From positions 244,108 to 308,107 of the forward strand of contig WBMV01000298.1 of assembly GCA_013396655.1 (NCBI GenBank): a stretch of DNA of 64,000 bases. Direction: 5' to 3'. Positions 1 through 12,633 of the stretch are shown piece by piece. Position numbers and translations under genes: made by a program. This DNA is from Campylorhamphus procurvoides. Taxonomy: Eukaryota; Chordata; Aves; Passeriformes; Dendrocolaptidae. The notes beneath the pieces were generated by a model. That model made no database searches and had not been told where the DNA came from. It was given only the letters and a program-made list of their open reading frames with translations. Numbering within the stretch: position 1 is the stretch's first letter; each line of letters begins with the position of its first letter.

Positions 1-1326
1 GTGGAAGTTTTTAAACTAAAGCTACTCTATTTCCCCAATGTGTTCAACAAAATCCTTAACATCTAGCATGGTATCTTAATAAAGTCGTTCTTTAAAAAAT
101 CTGCTTTAAGTAGATTTTTCCCCCAAGTTTTCTTAGTTAAGGATTCCAAAAGTGGTATTCACAAATTCTTGCATTTAAATTTTTATTGCAGTGGTATAGA
201 TGAATACCATCATTGGTATCCTTATTTCTGCTCATGAAGGTTAATCATGATTGTCTGTATAGTAATCACTTATGAATTGTGTTCAGATACAGCAGTTTCA
301 GGTGTAATCATCAGAGCTGGTTAGTCAGGCATTCCAGATAGTGGTTCTTTTCAGAACCTTTTTTAAAGGGTTGGTTAACTACCTCAGTAGCAGAGGATTG
401 AACTATACCCTGTCTGTACTGTACATAGAAAATCTTTGTAGATAAAAGCAAGGCTTGTTTAATATGATATGAGGGTAAGAGTATAATATACCAAATGTAA
501 CATTCTTAGTTGCCTTTAGTTCCAGAGGCTTTGTAAGACTTCCTCATGACCATCATAACAGGCCTTGCTTTTGTCGTATTTTGTGGCTGAAAAAGCAGCC
601 TTGCTTCTTCAGATATTGTAGTTATTTGGATGTATAATAGTTTAGCAAGATGTTACTTTTGTAAGACATCAGATGTTCAAAAAAAGTGCATCAGCAACTT
701 GTACTAAATACTGCAGTGTCCCTTTATAAAAGGTCAGACTAAAACTGACAACTGTACAGTGAAGCCTGACATTTGAAGTTTTTCATAAATCATAGAATAG
801 TATATGGCTGTAGTTTAGCTTTTTAGGTAAAAGGTATGTTTTCATTAGTGCATTTCTTATTGCTGATCACTGTAAAAACATGTGGATCAGCCTTCCATTT
901 CTTTTATGCAGATCATGATAACCTGTAGAGTAGAGTAGAGTACAATCATTTGTGCTATGTTTTTAATTTTCTAAAGCACCTTGATGACAGTGAGTGTTCA
1001 GTGGTGAAGCATCCTCTATTGAACCACCCTTAAAAAAAAGACAAAGTAAAAACAGAAGAACCTTGCCAAGTCCAGCTTCATATAGGTAAAAGATAGATAA
1101 AATTATGACTTACTTTGGACTTGGCATAAAGAGTTCCCTTAACCCCCTGCTCAAAGGGATACTGCAGTTATACTACATACCCATAGGCACCACAATGAAA
1201 ATTGAAGCTTATACCTAATTAAGGTTTTATACACACCAGTTCCCCCAGTAAATGCAAATTTTAACAAAATTAGATATGTCATATGTTGAAAATGCTCATG
1301 GCAAACAATCATTTTGCATTCCTGCA

Positions 1327-1332
1327 AATAAA
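1327..1332 (+). terminator. Polyadenylation signal AATAAA (candidate)
   Basis: Canonical AATAAA in an A/T-rich stretch, 51 bases upstream of a second copy. The closely spaced pair suggests alternative cleavage sites of the upstream + strand transcript. Confidence 0.35.
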
Positions 1333-1377
1333 ATTGTTTTATACTGTAAGCTGGAGGCGAGTGTAACTTATTTTTGT

Positions 1378-1383
1378 AATAAA
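1378..1383 (+). terminator. Polyadenylation signal AATAAA (candidate main site)
   Basis: Canonical AATAAA followed at once by a T-rich tract and, about 35 bases on, a GTGTGT-type element. This matches the upstream hexamer plus U/GU-rich layout of vertebrate cleavage sites. It is the best of the three hexamers near the left edge. Confidence 0.45.
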
Positions 1384-1559
1384 GTTTTTATTTTTTTTAT
1401 GTGTCATTAATATAAATGTGTGTTAGTACAGAGATCTTCTGGTTAAAAACTTAGAATCGCACACATTTCAGTATGTTTACTTGTATTTACATAATTTTTA
1501 GAATAGTGGTTGCCAATAGCCTGTATGTTTCACATTAATTGATTTTTTTTTGTTATCTT

Positions 1560-1565
1560 AATAAA
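1560..1565 (+). terminator. Polyadenylation signal AATAAA (candidate distal)
   Basis: Canonical AATAAA after a T-rich run, with TGTTGTATGT about 15 bases downstream. It may be a distal site of the same transcript. No transcript data are available to choose. Confidence 0.3.
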
Positions 1566-1600
1566 CCATTTTAGTATGTTGTATGTCAATTACTGGGATA

Positions 1601-4600
1601 GCTGGGACATAAAGTGTAATTTAAAATTGTCAAGTATTCATTGGAATATGTAAATGTGCCTTGCCAGTTTTGAATTTTAAGACAAAGTAAGTGAACAATG
1701 GTGAAATGAGTAGTCAATGCATAAAAGACATTTGCTACCACAGTTTCATATACTGCCCTTGCTAAAGGAAAGTACCTTTTTTTCCTCAAATTCGAACGTA
1801 AAGCTATACAGTTGCGTTTAGCTTCTGAATTTTCAAATCTAGTGATAGAAATTAGACTTATGGAAAGTGAGTTTGCTAATTGTAGCCTTAAGTATAATTC
1901 TGAATTTCAATGTAATCCTTGGTGCTGGCATTCCCAGTGCCAAGGAGTTTAAATGCTCCCTTCGAAGAGGTTGCCATGCCTACTGGCACTTTTACTGTCA
2001 TACGGTTTTATAAGGAACACTGTCAAGATGTGTAAACCAGTTTTGAACTTGCTAAAAAATGAAAACACTGGGGGCTCTAGGAAAAGTGCTCAGAATTCTT
2101 AATCTTGAAATCTCTCCATTGCTGAGAAACTTAGAACACTTGTGGGATCACAAGTGCTAGTGATTAGTTTTTAGTCTGGACACGTATTGGGGGGGAATAA
2201 TATGTTTATGGAATTTTAACAGTAGATGGAAGTTCATAAAAACATTGCAACTAAGGCACTACATGTGTTGAAATTGTGGATTATATCCCTAATTTCAGCT
2301 CTGATAAAAGTATGGGAGACTGTTGTTTAAAACAAAAAAAAAGGCAAAATTGACAGGAAAGTATTTTTAATGGAATGCAAGCAATGGTGAGAGAGCAAAA
2401 TACCAAGATCTTGACAGTGTTCCCTCTAATTATGAACTCAAGCCATTATAACTTTTACAATTAAATATGATTTGCACTGTTCTGATATTGGTGCAGTTTT
2501 TTAGAAAAATTATCAGAAAACTAAATTGCATGTGGTGATTAATATTGTGAAAAAAATCAAAAAAAATGTTATTTTCAAAGCTTTAAATTTGATTGTTTAA
2601 AGAAAAAACATTAAGTGGAAATTCTGGTGAGAATGGGCAAGTGCATATATACAACATCAGTTTGGTTGCACTTGGGTGTTGGTAAACTTGAAATGTTCTA
2701 CAGCAATAATGCGTCTCCTAGGGGGTGCTTTGACAAATGAACATATGACACAGTTCTTTTTGGCATGTTGAAGGCAACCATTTGACTTAATGTATTATGC
2801 TGCCTCTCTTCATTCTCATAGGAGGCTTTCTTTACTGAAACACCTACAAAGGTGCATAAAAGTAGCATAGTTCCACATTGGTTTGTAATGTGTTCCTAAA
2901 TTTGAAGTCTAGTTGAATTTAATAAGAAACCGGAAACTGCTGCTGCTTAACACTTCTGGTTTATAAACACTCCAATACACAGCTTTTTAAATTATACTCT
3001 TGTTTTAATACTCTTTTTGTTTGAAAGGTTTCATATAGAACATGCAACTGTACTTTTTTTTTCTTGCCAGTTTTTAAAGAGGAGATTTGTTACAACCCAG
3101 AACTTAAGTTTGTGTTTTTACTGTTGGAGGAAGGCTGTTATTACAGATGCTAAGATCAGTTTCTGAATTCCTGCGTTGTACAACTCTTATGTAAATACTG
3201 TCTTAAAACCTAAAATAAGGAATACTAATTCTGTTCTTGTTGGGGGTGAGGGATATGACATAGTGTAAAATAAATTTAGCATCCTCTGAAGGCAGGATTC
3301 CCAACTTCAGGATAGAAATATTATATATAGCCTCAACTCTTTTTTTTTTCCCAGAGGCTTAACTTTCCTGTTCAGCCTAGCAGTTATTTCAATGCTTCCA
3401 TACATCAGTGAGGGGTGATTTTTTTTTTAAGATATCAAATTGAAAGGCAACATGGACACAGTCACACATAACATTTTTTCAAAAGAATGTGTTCAAATTG
3501 ATACATTATACAGAATTAAGACTGTTATTCCCTAACTTGCCTTAGTGAAAATTTAGTGGAAAATGTTAATTATTTAGAATGAAGTAGCAAGTTCTGAAGT
3601 AGGCAATGAGGCAGTTAACTTTACCACAGAGCGTTTCATAATTACAGTGGGTAAAGTGCACATGTGTTCATGTCCTGAAGCTTATGAATCCTAACTTTAG
3701 AACTGGCTATAATGGACTTAAAATTCTGTCTTTACTGAGCGTCTTGTTGAAGTAACTCCAGCACCAACCCGTGATATCTCTTGGCTTGGGCTAGCTAGTT
3801 GCATTAGTTAGGCAGAGGAAACACTAGATTGTACTTTGCCATTTGCTCTGTCAGATGAAAATGGGATGTGGCTACAGGAGAAGTCAAGCAGAAAATTCCT
3901 TGATCCTTAATACAGGTAGTGGGGGGAAGAAGGAATAAGTTACTATCGCTTCATAGCCATCTAGTGCAAGCAAACATAATGCTTCTTGGAAGCTCTGATA
4001 TTAAAACTCTTTCCAGGAGAATGATTTTCACACAATCACTGGGTCACACTTTGCAAGTGTATAGTTACTCGTTTTATAAAATCCATGGGATGAAAGAGTG
4101 ACTTTGTTTTGGTGCCCCTTTGCCTTGACTAGTAGAAAAGAGATTTGTTGAAAAGTGCCACTAAGACTTAACTTGTTAGCTTTCTTGCAGTTTGGAGGGG
4201 TGATTGTCTTATGTAATTATACCTTTTTCTTGCCAGTATATAGCTGGTTACTAGTTTTTTCCACAAAATACATATTTTTCAATGTCAGCTTCTGAGTGGA
4301 TGCTGCCCAGGTGAGCTCATCTGGAAACATTGGGTTATGTGATTATTTAAAACTATCTTCATAAAAGCATCTTTGGGTGGTCAGACTTTAGGCACCTGGT
4401 AAAAGCTTTCTTAAAAAAGTAGGAAAAAAAAGCATCTATGAAGCCTAGAAAACAGTCATATATAGGTAATAGGTAATTAAATACAGCTTAAATATTTAAA
4501 GTTTGAATCACAAAATTCATTTCAGTTCAAATAGCTGTTCTTGACACTTAGTTCCTACTGCAAAGCCAACTGTTACCTTCTGACAGTCATTGAGGTAAAA

Positions 4601-6570
4601 CTTGGGATGTCAAAAATTTAATTTCCCCCTGGTCCGATACATTTGGTTGATTAATGGTGACAGTTCACCATTTCTTTTTGCATGGTTAGTGTGACAGTGT
4701 ACTTGTTTTGGTCACTAATGTGTAGAAAAAGCATTGACTCTTACTGCTTATTTTCTTTGCACTAAGGAAGTTACGAAATGCATTCTTAGTTCTCGCAGCC
4801 AGTAGAATAGGTTATGCCATTTGATTGCACAGGAGATAATGGTAAGTAAAAATAGACTTTTTAGCACTTAAATGACTTGCAGTACCTAAAATCCAACTTC
4901 AGTAGGCTGTTTAATTGACTCCTGATCTGCAGTGATTAACCAAGGTTGTGCATTTTAATTTTAGTGTGTCCACTTCAAAGCCAGGTATAATCTGACATTG
5001 TTTAGTATTAAATACTTCAGATCTAAAAATGTACTAAATGCTTCATAGATAAGTCAGAATCTATTTTTAAACTGGTGGGTTATTAATCATAGTAAACACA
5101 ATCAGTCATTGAAAGCCAGGAATGGAATGTATCAGATCCTGAGTTCCTGGTTCCAAGGATAGTGGTTTCAGTATTATTCTGCCATCTAAAGTAAGTTTTC
5201 AGATTATTTTTTTTTTATTTTTAGTGAGATGAAGAATGTACCTAACTCTGTCACTTGTAGTAGTTTTTTTAAAACTGCGAGACTAAACCTACGGATTTTG
5301 GGGTTAAAAAACTTCCTCTGTGAGAATTGAACAAAGGTAATTTTATAGATGCCCCATTAGTAAATCAGGGCTTTTCTTAAGGAACAATTTCAGCATACTT
5401 AAGAATGAAGCTGTATTAACAGAACACTGGTGAGAGCTAGCCTAAAATAAATTATAATTAATATGTTCATTATGCAGATGTGTATCACAATTGGAAGGTG
5501 ATTTTAATATTTAATATTACAGCATTTGAGATGACAGATAAAAGTACATAGTCCATGCATCTAGAAAAGCTGAAGTGGCTGTGAAAGGACTATTCCTGTT
5601 TCAGATTGTGGTCAAAGGCTTCATTTGGATACTGCAATGAAATTTTTTCTCTTTCAGTGCAAACAGTTGTTCCAACAAGCCAACCTGTTTCCAATCCACA
5701 ATTTTCAACAGAATTTGAGTTTTGTGTATGTGCTTAGATTGATTTTTTTAGCAGAAGACAAACCTTCAGTCACAGTCACTGGTGTTATCTTTCACAAAGT
5801 GACCAGTGTTGTAACTGCCTTAAACTAGTCTAGTGAAATTGTCCTTTGTCCATATTACCTACACTTTTACAGAAGCATGTTAGGTTACACTTGCTTTTGA
5901 ATTAGTGGGATACTTAAAAGTTGCTTTGAAGAAAACTGGCATATATTGTGTTAGAATGTCAGAATTGGCAGGTGAAGAAATATGCTGTGGGTTTCATGCT
6001 AATGGAAGATTAGGCTTGGATATAAAGGGCTGGGAGGTCATAACTTTTCATCGAAAGATAGAATGAAGGCAAGTTTTAGGTGGCTTCAAGCATTAGCAGT
6101 GAGTACAATGGAAGCTGGATTCATGTAGCTGAGTAATCTCTGTTGCCTTACTCCACTGTGGTTTCAAAATGTTAACCTCTCCGGAAAGAAAATTCTCATC
6201 ATGGGATTAACTTGAAGTAAGATCAAATATTCCACTTGGGAAGGATCTGAAAGGTCTTAATCCATTGGATTTAAAATAACCTATGGTGTTTGCAAAGATC
6301 TTGCAATGGGAATGGTGCAATAAATGACGCCACAGTTTTGTTTAATGTTACACTAACCTGAAGTTTGGTCTGTTGATGTTCTAAGCCATTCAGGTTGTCA
6401 TGATCCTATTCAAGAAAATGATCTTAATACTCATGCCATGAACTGGTCAGTGAACCTTAGACCCAACAGAAGTCAGTACAGGTTTCTACTAGAAAGCACA
6501 GTTCTGTTTTCTTGATGGCAGTATCTATAAACTTTCACAGTTTATTACCTTATGTGTAACATTTCTAAAG
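1601..6570. other. Intergenic region, no gene seen
   Basis: AT-rich sequence with no convincing exon, RNA gene or recognised transposon. Short open frames show no family resemblance and no splice-site context. An AATAAA occurs at 3269-3274. An extended 3'UTR of the upstream gene reaching into this stretch cannot be excluded. Confidence 0.5.
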
Positions 6571-6608
6571 GGTACTGTTTTCATTGAGTGGTACTGCTTT
6601 CATTGAGT
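6571..6608. repeat. 19-bp tandem duplication, two copies
   Basis: GGTACTGTTTTCATTGAGT at 6571-6589 is followed directly by GGTACTGCTTTCATTGAGT at 6590-6608, 18 of 19 identical. It is a recent local duplication about 70 bases upstream of the hairpin at 6679-6738. Confidence 0.9.
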
Positions 6609-6678
6609 AGTAAGTGAGGAGCAGTAAACAGATGAATAGTGAAAAAGGATTGCTAACTAAGCTTTTTGTTAAGTGATG

Positions 6679-6738
6679 CCTGCCAGCATGTAATGCACTT
6701 TGAGGTGCATGAAAGTGCATTTGCCATGCAGGTATAGG
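6679..6738 (+). ncRNA. Pre-miRNA-like hairpin (candidate)
   Basis: AATGCACTTT (6692-6701) and AAAGTGCATT (6712-6721) form a perfect 10-bp stem over a 10-nt loop. The helix continues outward with GCATG (6686-6690) against CATGC (6725-6729) after a small internal loop, then CC/GG and weaker pairs, giving a ~60-nt imperfect hairpin. The 3' arm contains AAAGTGC, the seed-type heptamer of the miR-17/20/106 family, followed further on by GCAGGTA. This is structure and seed resemblance only; no expression or conservation evidence is available. The AAAGTGCATT decamer could also be coincidence in AT-rich DNA. Confidence 0.25.
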
Positions 6739-9700
6739 TGGCATTGAGGTGTATCAGGTAGAGATCACATCTCAGCAAGGTTGGCTCATAATAACTTTAG
6801 GGATGGCATGTGCCAAAACAGAGTACGTGGTACCAAAATATGCTAAAATGCTGCTTTTAAAATTTTTTACTTGGAGCATGGATAGGTGATGATCAACTCT
6901 GATTTTTGTAGCCTCTGGAAGAACAATGTACATTACACAATTCTACATCCTTGGAAAGCAAGCTTTGTCTACTTCAAGAAGATTAAAACGTAAGATTCAA
7001 ATTATGTGGTTTAAAGGTACACTACCACAGTAACTTGGCAATTCTGGTTTAATTTCAGATGTCTGGGTGTAGTTAGAGCCTGATCATCAAGGCATGTATT
7101 TTAGAATGAAGGTGATTTTTGACTGTAAAGAAAGGCCTTGCTGTTAAATAGATTCAGTCTATCTTAGAGTCCCTGTAGCTAGCAAAAATGCATATACTGT
7201 GTACGGGAACAGGGTACCAAAATGAAAAATAAAACCCTGAACACCCTTGTCCCCTGGCAGAAAGGTATTTAGGAAGAGGATTGAATATGCAACACTTTCT
7301 AAGGGCATGCAAGTTAAATAGGTGATATGTGTTGAATTCTTAGATATATGACAGGTGAGTTTAATGTGGTAATCTTGGAACTTCTCCTCTCAACCACATA
7401 GTAAAAATGATCTAGGAGGATCTCGGGTTCTACAAATTTCCTAAAATTGTGGTTAATCTTCAAATGAAAACAGACATGTCTTGATTTGGACATTTTGAAG
7501 GGCTAAAAGTGTCCCCGTGAAAAGGAAAGCTTACAGGGTCTTCTATAAATACCTCGGTTCTTTCTAAAGCAGTGATGACAACCACAAGTTCCCCCTCAGA
7601 TAGGAGGGGGATATTTGACTTGTATTTAACGGGTTGACCAAGCTGTGATCACATCAAAAACACTCCCCATCTGGAAAAGCTCCTAACAAAGCATTTTATT
7701 TGCTCCTTAAGAAAGTGTAAGGTAATCAAACAAATACATAATGAAATAGGGAAACAACCTGGCAAAACATAGTGCAGAGCTTCATTTAGCTGTGTTCAGC
7801 TTTGTAGGATCTTTCCTGCCTCTAATCAGCCTGTCCTTTTCATGTGAAAGGTAGGTACACTCTAAGCCAGGCACCATCGAGCAGCCACAGTACAATGTGA
7901 GGGGAATGTCAGGTGATGAATCTTGGCCAGATTGAAGCCTCAGGTTGAAAGGAGACACAGGGTCCTTGGATTACATGTCAGAAGGTAAGAATATCAGATC
8001 CTGGCTGTCATAATCATCAGTGCCACTTATCTTGATAAAAATTTCAGAAGAAAGTTGTATCCGTGTAAGGGAGGAGCTTTTAAACGCAACAAAACACAAA
8101 AAATGTGAAAAAACCCCACACGTTCCAAAGATGGACCTTTCTCCCCACCCCATGTAGGTGAAGAGTTCTTGCATCTCTTTTTAATGTAACATTTGCAACT
8201 CTGCTCTTGGTAATCCCTTAAAGGGTGGATAAAAGTAGGGTAGTTGAGCCTGATTATACCCCATAAATGAGTGATGCTTGAGGGAATGCAGGAGTGAAGT
8301 TTGGACGTAAAGTCTTGGTTTGAATGACTTGATGCAGGGCACAAAGTGAGAATAGGTGTTCCACTTGTAAACATGAATCAATGGCAGCTTCGCAGCCCCT
8401 TTGCAGAATTCAAATTCAGGATGGGCCCAAAAAGCTCCCCAGGTACACCAGCGTCTTGTACAGAGTCACATTTGTTCTTGAAAAGCATGCAATACAAGCA
8501 CAGCATCCCGGGACAGAGATGTGGCTGATCTTTTCTTGGGGCAAGGACAGAACTTAAATTCCTTGAAGACCTGGTGGTGCAAGAGCCCATATAGGTGTAT
8601 TCTGCACCGAAGATGATCATCTCATACTCAGAAAAGAACGTGCTTAAAATTAGTAGTGTGCTTGGAAACAGATGTCTGGGGCCCCAAGAAATGAAGACTC
8701 AAGAACCAGTATGAAGGTTCTTGAAATTTATCTGAAGATGTTCTGTTTCCCTGAATTCAGGCTACATATCTTAATGTAAGAAAATACACTTAATGAACAA
8801 AAGGAATTTTATTCTTAGGCTACCAAATGTAAAAACCTTTATTGGGTCAGAAGTTAGGAGGAGTCTGAAGAAGGAAGGCAGTAAGGTAGAATACACTTGG
8901 AAATTTTGGTTTACTGGCATGGTATCTGCTTCCAGAGTTAAGGTAAGTCTTTGTTCCTTGGTGTTCGGGATACATAGAAGCATTTATTTTCATAGATGGA
9001 TTTCAGTGGGGAAAAGTCATTTTCTTTCCTGGTATAAGCATGGTGAGAATAGCATCTCTGAAAACTTAGTGGGAGATGGCAGTGTACCTGGCAGTAAAAG
9101 TAATTTAAAATGAACAGCTGATGAACATAGGTGCATGTTCTAAGTTCTTGTGAAACTCAGGTGAGCAGCTTTGAGCTAAGACACCTTGGACTAAATGAAC
9201 TAACTGCATGTCTCCTCATTGCCAAGTGTTCTCCAGATAATACACAATTTCAGTTTTGGGCCTGCCTTTTTGCTCTTGGGCTACAGGGAAAGAGGGTCAT
9301 TACAGCATGGGGAGCTTGAATTCTCCAGACCTAACAAACAACTTGGAGGGGAAAACAGAGGGGAGCACACAGCTGGGCAGTGGTCCAGGAAGGCACCAGG
9401 TACACAGGCTTTTCAGAATTGAGACTGACTGATACTCTAAGTTTCTTGACCATAATTATCCCAGAAACACACTGGATGTAGACAATACATCATGCTATGG
9501 TGAAAGCTTAGTACATGATCTACAGTTTACCATATCTAAGCTGAATGGTGATTGGAGAACTTTCTACTTGTCCAGATAAATATTGGCCAAGAGACTCATG
9601 CAGAAGCTACGAACCTGGAAGATATTAGAGAATCCTTTCTTTGTGTTGATTTATCTTCTAAAGCAAAATCTTATTTTCTTCAGGAAAAGAATAACTTCTT

Positions 9701-12614
9701 ACATCTGAACTGCAGTGACCCCAACTTGAGGTCTATCTGCTGTATCCAAGTTCTGTGTGTTGTGTTAGGAGCATCTGTTGAAATCCCAAAGATCTCAGTC
9801 TTCACTTGTAACTTCTGGGGCAGTGGTGGTGGAAATACTATAAACTGGACCTACAGAGAATACCTCAAACTCAGGATTGGACTTGGAAGACTCACAGCTT
9901 CTTAAGGGGAAGAAAATGTTATTCCTTACAATTTGATATAAGGGCTAATAAACTGATTTTCATTTTATATGCTTTTAAACATGTTTCTGTGAAAGAGGGA
10001 AAACTTAGTTTCAAATGTTTTAAGCAGTTTCTTTTGTGATTCTTTCGTACAAAGATAGGTAGCTTCCACAATAGTATGTAATTAGTCACAAATCAGAAAC
10101 TGATTTATTAATATTCAGAAAAATACTGAGTGGTAATAATAATCTCCCATATGATACCAGACCTTACTATCTCCCGTGCCTTTCTGGGCTAGAATACTAG
10201 TTACTTAAAGAAAACAGAAAATAAAAAGCAAAGCAAAATTTCAAAGGAGTTTTGCAGTACTCAGCAAAGTCTTCCAAATAGCCCTTGTTTCTTGATTTCA
10301 CAGTTTGTGCCTTTTCCAAACAGCTTAAAGTCCTCTTACCTGCCTAAGCATGCACTCTCCTCCCCAAAGGACACTTTGGGGAAACTGTTCAATTGCCAAG
10401 TGTGCATCATAACCAGGAACTGCATTTGCAGAACATCTGGAGGAATCTGTTCCTTGCCACTCTGGGAAGAGACTCCGTGGTGTTCTGTTGTGCCAAGGTA
10501 TGTCTGCTTATAGACCCACCAAGTGACCAGAAGCACCCTTAATGCCAGTGCTAGAGCTTGTGGTGTGTAAAAATGCATCACTTTTTTCTATTAGATATAT
10601 CAGCAAAAAAAGGAGAGGCAGGGCAAAAAAAAACTTTGACATACATCCGGGAACTTGGGCACCTGTCTGACAGATAGCTATTGGTTGTAAGGAAGCCTGA
10701 CCTTCCAGATCATGGGACTAAGCTTTGCTTCTTAAACTCTCTCGTTGAACCAATAATGTTCCTCTTGTAGTGGAGCTTTACCATGGATCTATATGCTCCA
10801 GTAATACCACAAAGTAAAACAGGAAAGCTGACAATGTGCTTCAGAAAGCCTCAAGACTCATGTATTAGGAGGAATGGCCCTCTGTCCAGCCTCTCTCAAA
10901 GTATCATCATGTGCATTCTGCCTGTTCGCACAGAATCAGATCTTTTTGTTTTTTTCATATATTCAATATTCTTTATGTCCTATTTTTATTTTTTCTTTAA
11001 CCATTCTGAAGATGCTTCAGTTTTTGCTGTATATCATTTAAGTGGAGGAAAATGTCAAATTGATTCCCTACCTCCTCAGCCAACAAATGGTAAACTAAAC
11101 AGCATCTTGGCTATACAACTGGTTCTGTCACAGTTTCTGTGAAGTCTCTGATGAAAGACTTAAGTAACTTTTTGAGGGGGACAATTAGTGTTTAACTTTT
11201 ATCTTATCCTGCTTTTACATGCTTTATGTTGTCGGAGAAACTGGTTGTTTAAACTAAAAATATCTGTGGAATTCTGACCTCACAAAAAAAGGCATTTACT
11301 GCTGTGTCTAAAGAATGTAAAAGCATGGAGCTTCAAGATACCAGTTCACCAGTCACCAAAGAAGCCCTTACAGATTTTATCACTGCGTCTGGGTTTATGT
11401 GGTCATTTTCAGCATGTACAATGGACATGTTAGTAAAAGTTTCTCTGCTGGCACAACAGCAACCCGTAGTTAGAGTCTTTTTTCTGCTTTTAATGAGCTC
11501 TGCCTCTTGAGTAGAGCTTCCTGAATATGGGAATGTTTTAGATTGGGGTTTTCTTTTTCACTGTTTTAAGGTGGAAAAAATGAACCCATCAGAAGTGAGA
11601 GTTATATCCAATTGAGGAAAAAAGAATCATAAATATTCATAAGTGAAAATGTGTTAAAATACTGTCAGGCAGAACAAAAAAAATAGTTAAGGAACAATTT
11701 CAGAAGCCACTAGTTCTATTAATAACAATTTGAGTTCTTTCAGCTACCTCACTTAATACTTAAGGTATGTACCCAGACACTTTGTCTTTTTTTTTCCTCC
11801 CCCCCTCAGGTGAACTAAGATAAAATTTCTATAGACTACAGCTTTGCCAAATGTTGCCACAAAACCTAATAGTAATTTTTTAAAGCATTTCCCCAATGTC
11901 TTCTGTATACATCTAGTTCCTCTCTCTATGCATATGTACTCCTGCAGGCCACTATTTCTTACTGTCTTGTAGTCATCTTCTACCCCCACGTTGCAACGTT
12001 CTGCTCTATTTTGTTTTCCTTTAATGTCCTATGAACTGTAGTTTATGACTGGGCAAATTATTTTAATCTCTAATAGGTAACGTCTCTCTAGAATCTATTC
12101 TGTGAAAGAATGTATTCAGAAAAATTATTTTCACATTAATAATTTGCAGAAAAGCTCTCTACCTACTAGTGTTGCTCTGACCCTTCTTATTTTCTCCTTG
12201 AGAGTTACAAGTTCTTTATGGCAAAACTGCCTCTAGAGTATTGCCCATTTTGGGGGGCTTTTCAGATTTTTGGTGTTTGTTTTTGTTCATTTTTTTATTT
12301 GTTTTGTTTTAATTTCTTCTTCCCAAATGGACCTTGTTTGTTCCAGTGGACATTCTAACATATTCTGTGCTCCTTGACACCTTTCTGGTTTGCCCAGTAT
12401 CATTCCTGTTGGGCATACTAAACTGACAATCTGGAAGCTGTCCACTTGACATGGGTTCTTTTACTTGAGTTTATCAGAACAGTCTCCCTGTCTTTTTATT
12501 CCCCTGCAAGTCTTTATTTTGCCTGGTGTCAGTCAGTGACTTCATGGTTTCAGTCCTAAATACAGCCTGGTAGGTAATTTCAGGTTTTTTAATTGAATTG
12601 TATTTACCAGTCTC
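6739..12614. other. Intergenic region, no gene seen
   Basis: Open frames up to about 117 residues occur on both strands around 8.0-9.9 kb, but none shows a recognisable domain, exon boundary or coding-like composition. Some stretches around 7.2-9.5 kb are less AT-rich, yet I could not assign them to a known repeat. An AATAAA in GGGCTAATAAACTG lies near 9945, without an identifiable transcript. Confidence 0.5.
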
Positions 12615-12633
12615 AAAAAAAAAAAAAAAAAAA
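12615..12633 (+). repeat. Poly(A) tract, A19
   Basis: Nineteen consecutive A residues. No clear retroposed gene body is visible immediately upstream, so this is recorded as a simple tract. It could be the tail of an old retroposon. Confidence 0.85.

Larger units (their letters stand above)
1..1600 (+). other. SYNCRIP: Probable 3'UTR end of upstream gene (SYNCRIP candidate)
   Basis: There is no coding exon here. The stretch is A/T-rich with many T tracts and three + strand AATAAA hexamers (1327, 1378, 1560), as in a vertebrate 3'UTR end. In mammals SYNCRIP lies immediately upstream of SNX14 in the same orientation, about 13 kb from the SNX14 promoter. Here the hexamers lie about 14.5 kb upstream of SNX14 exon 1, which fits. 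The arginine/glycine-rich SYNCRIP C-terminal coding exon is not visible and should lie left of the window. The gene name therefore rests on synteny and composition, not on recognised protein. It could instead be a downstream alternative UTR or plain intergenic DNA. Confidence 0.4.

Noticed and set aside
8027..9905. Cluster of open frames of 60-117 residues on both strands
   Set aside because: They overlap each other on opposite strands, have no recognisable domain or splice context and look like chance frames in a slightly less AT-rich stretch.
12250..12633. Possible retroposed gene ending in the A19 tract
   Set aside because: The upstream sequence shows no recognisable gene body and no target-site duplication I could see.
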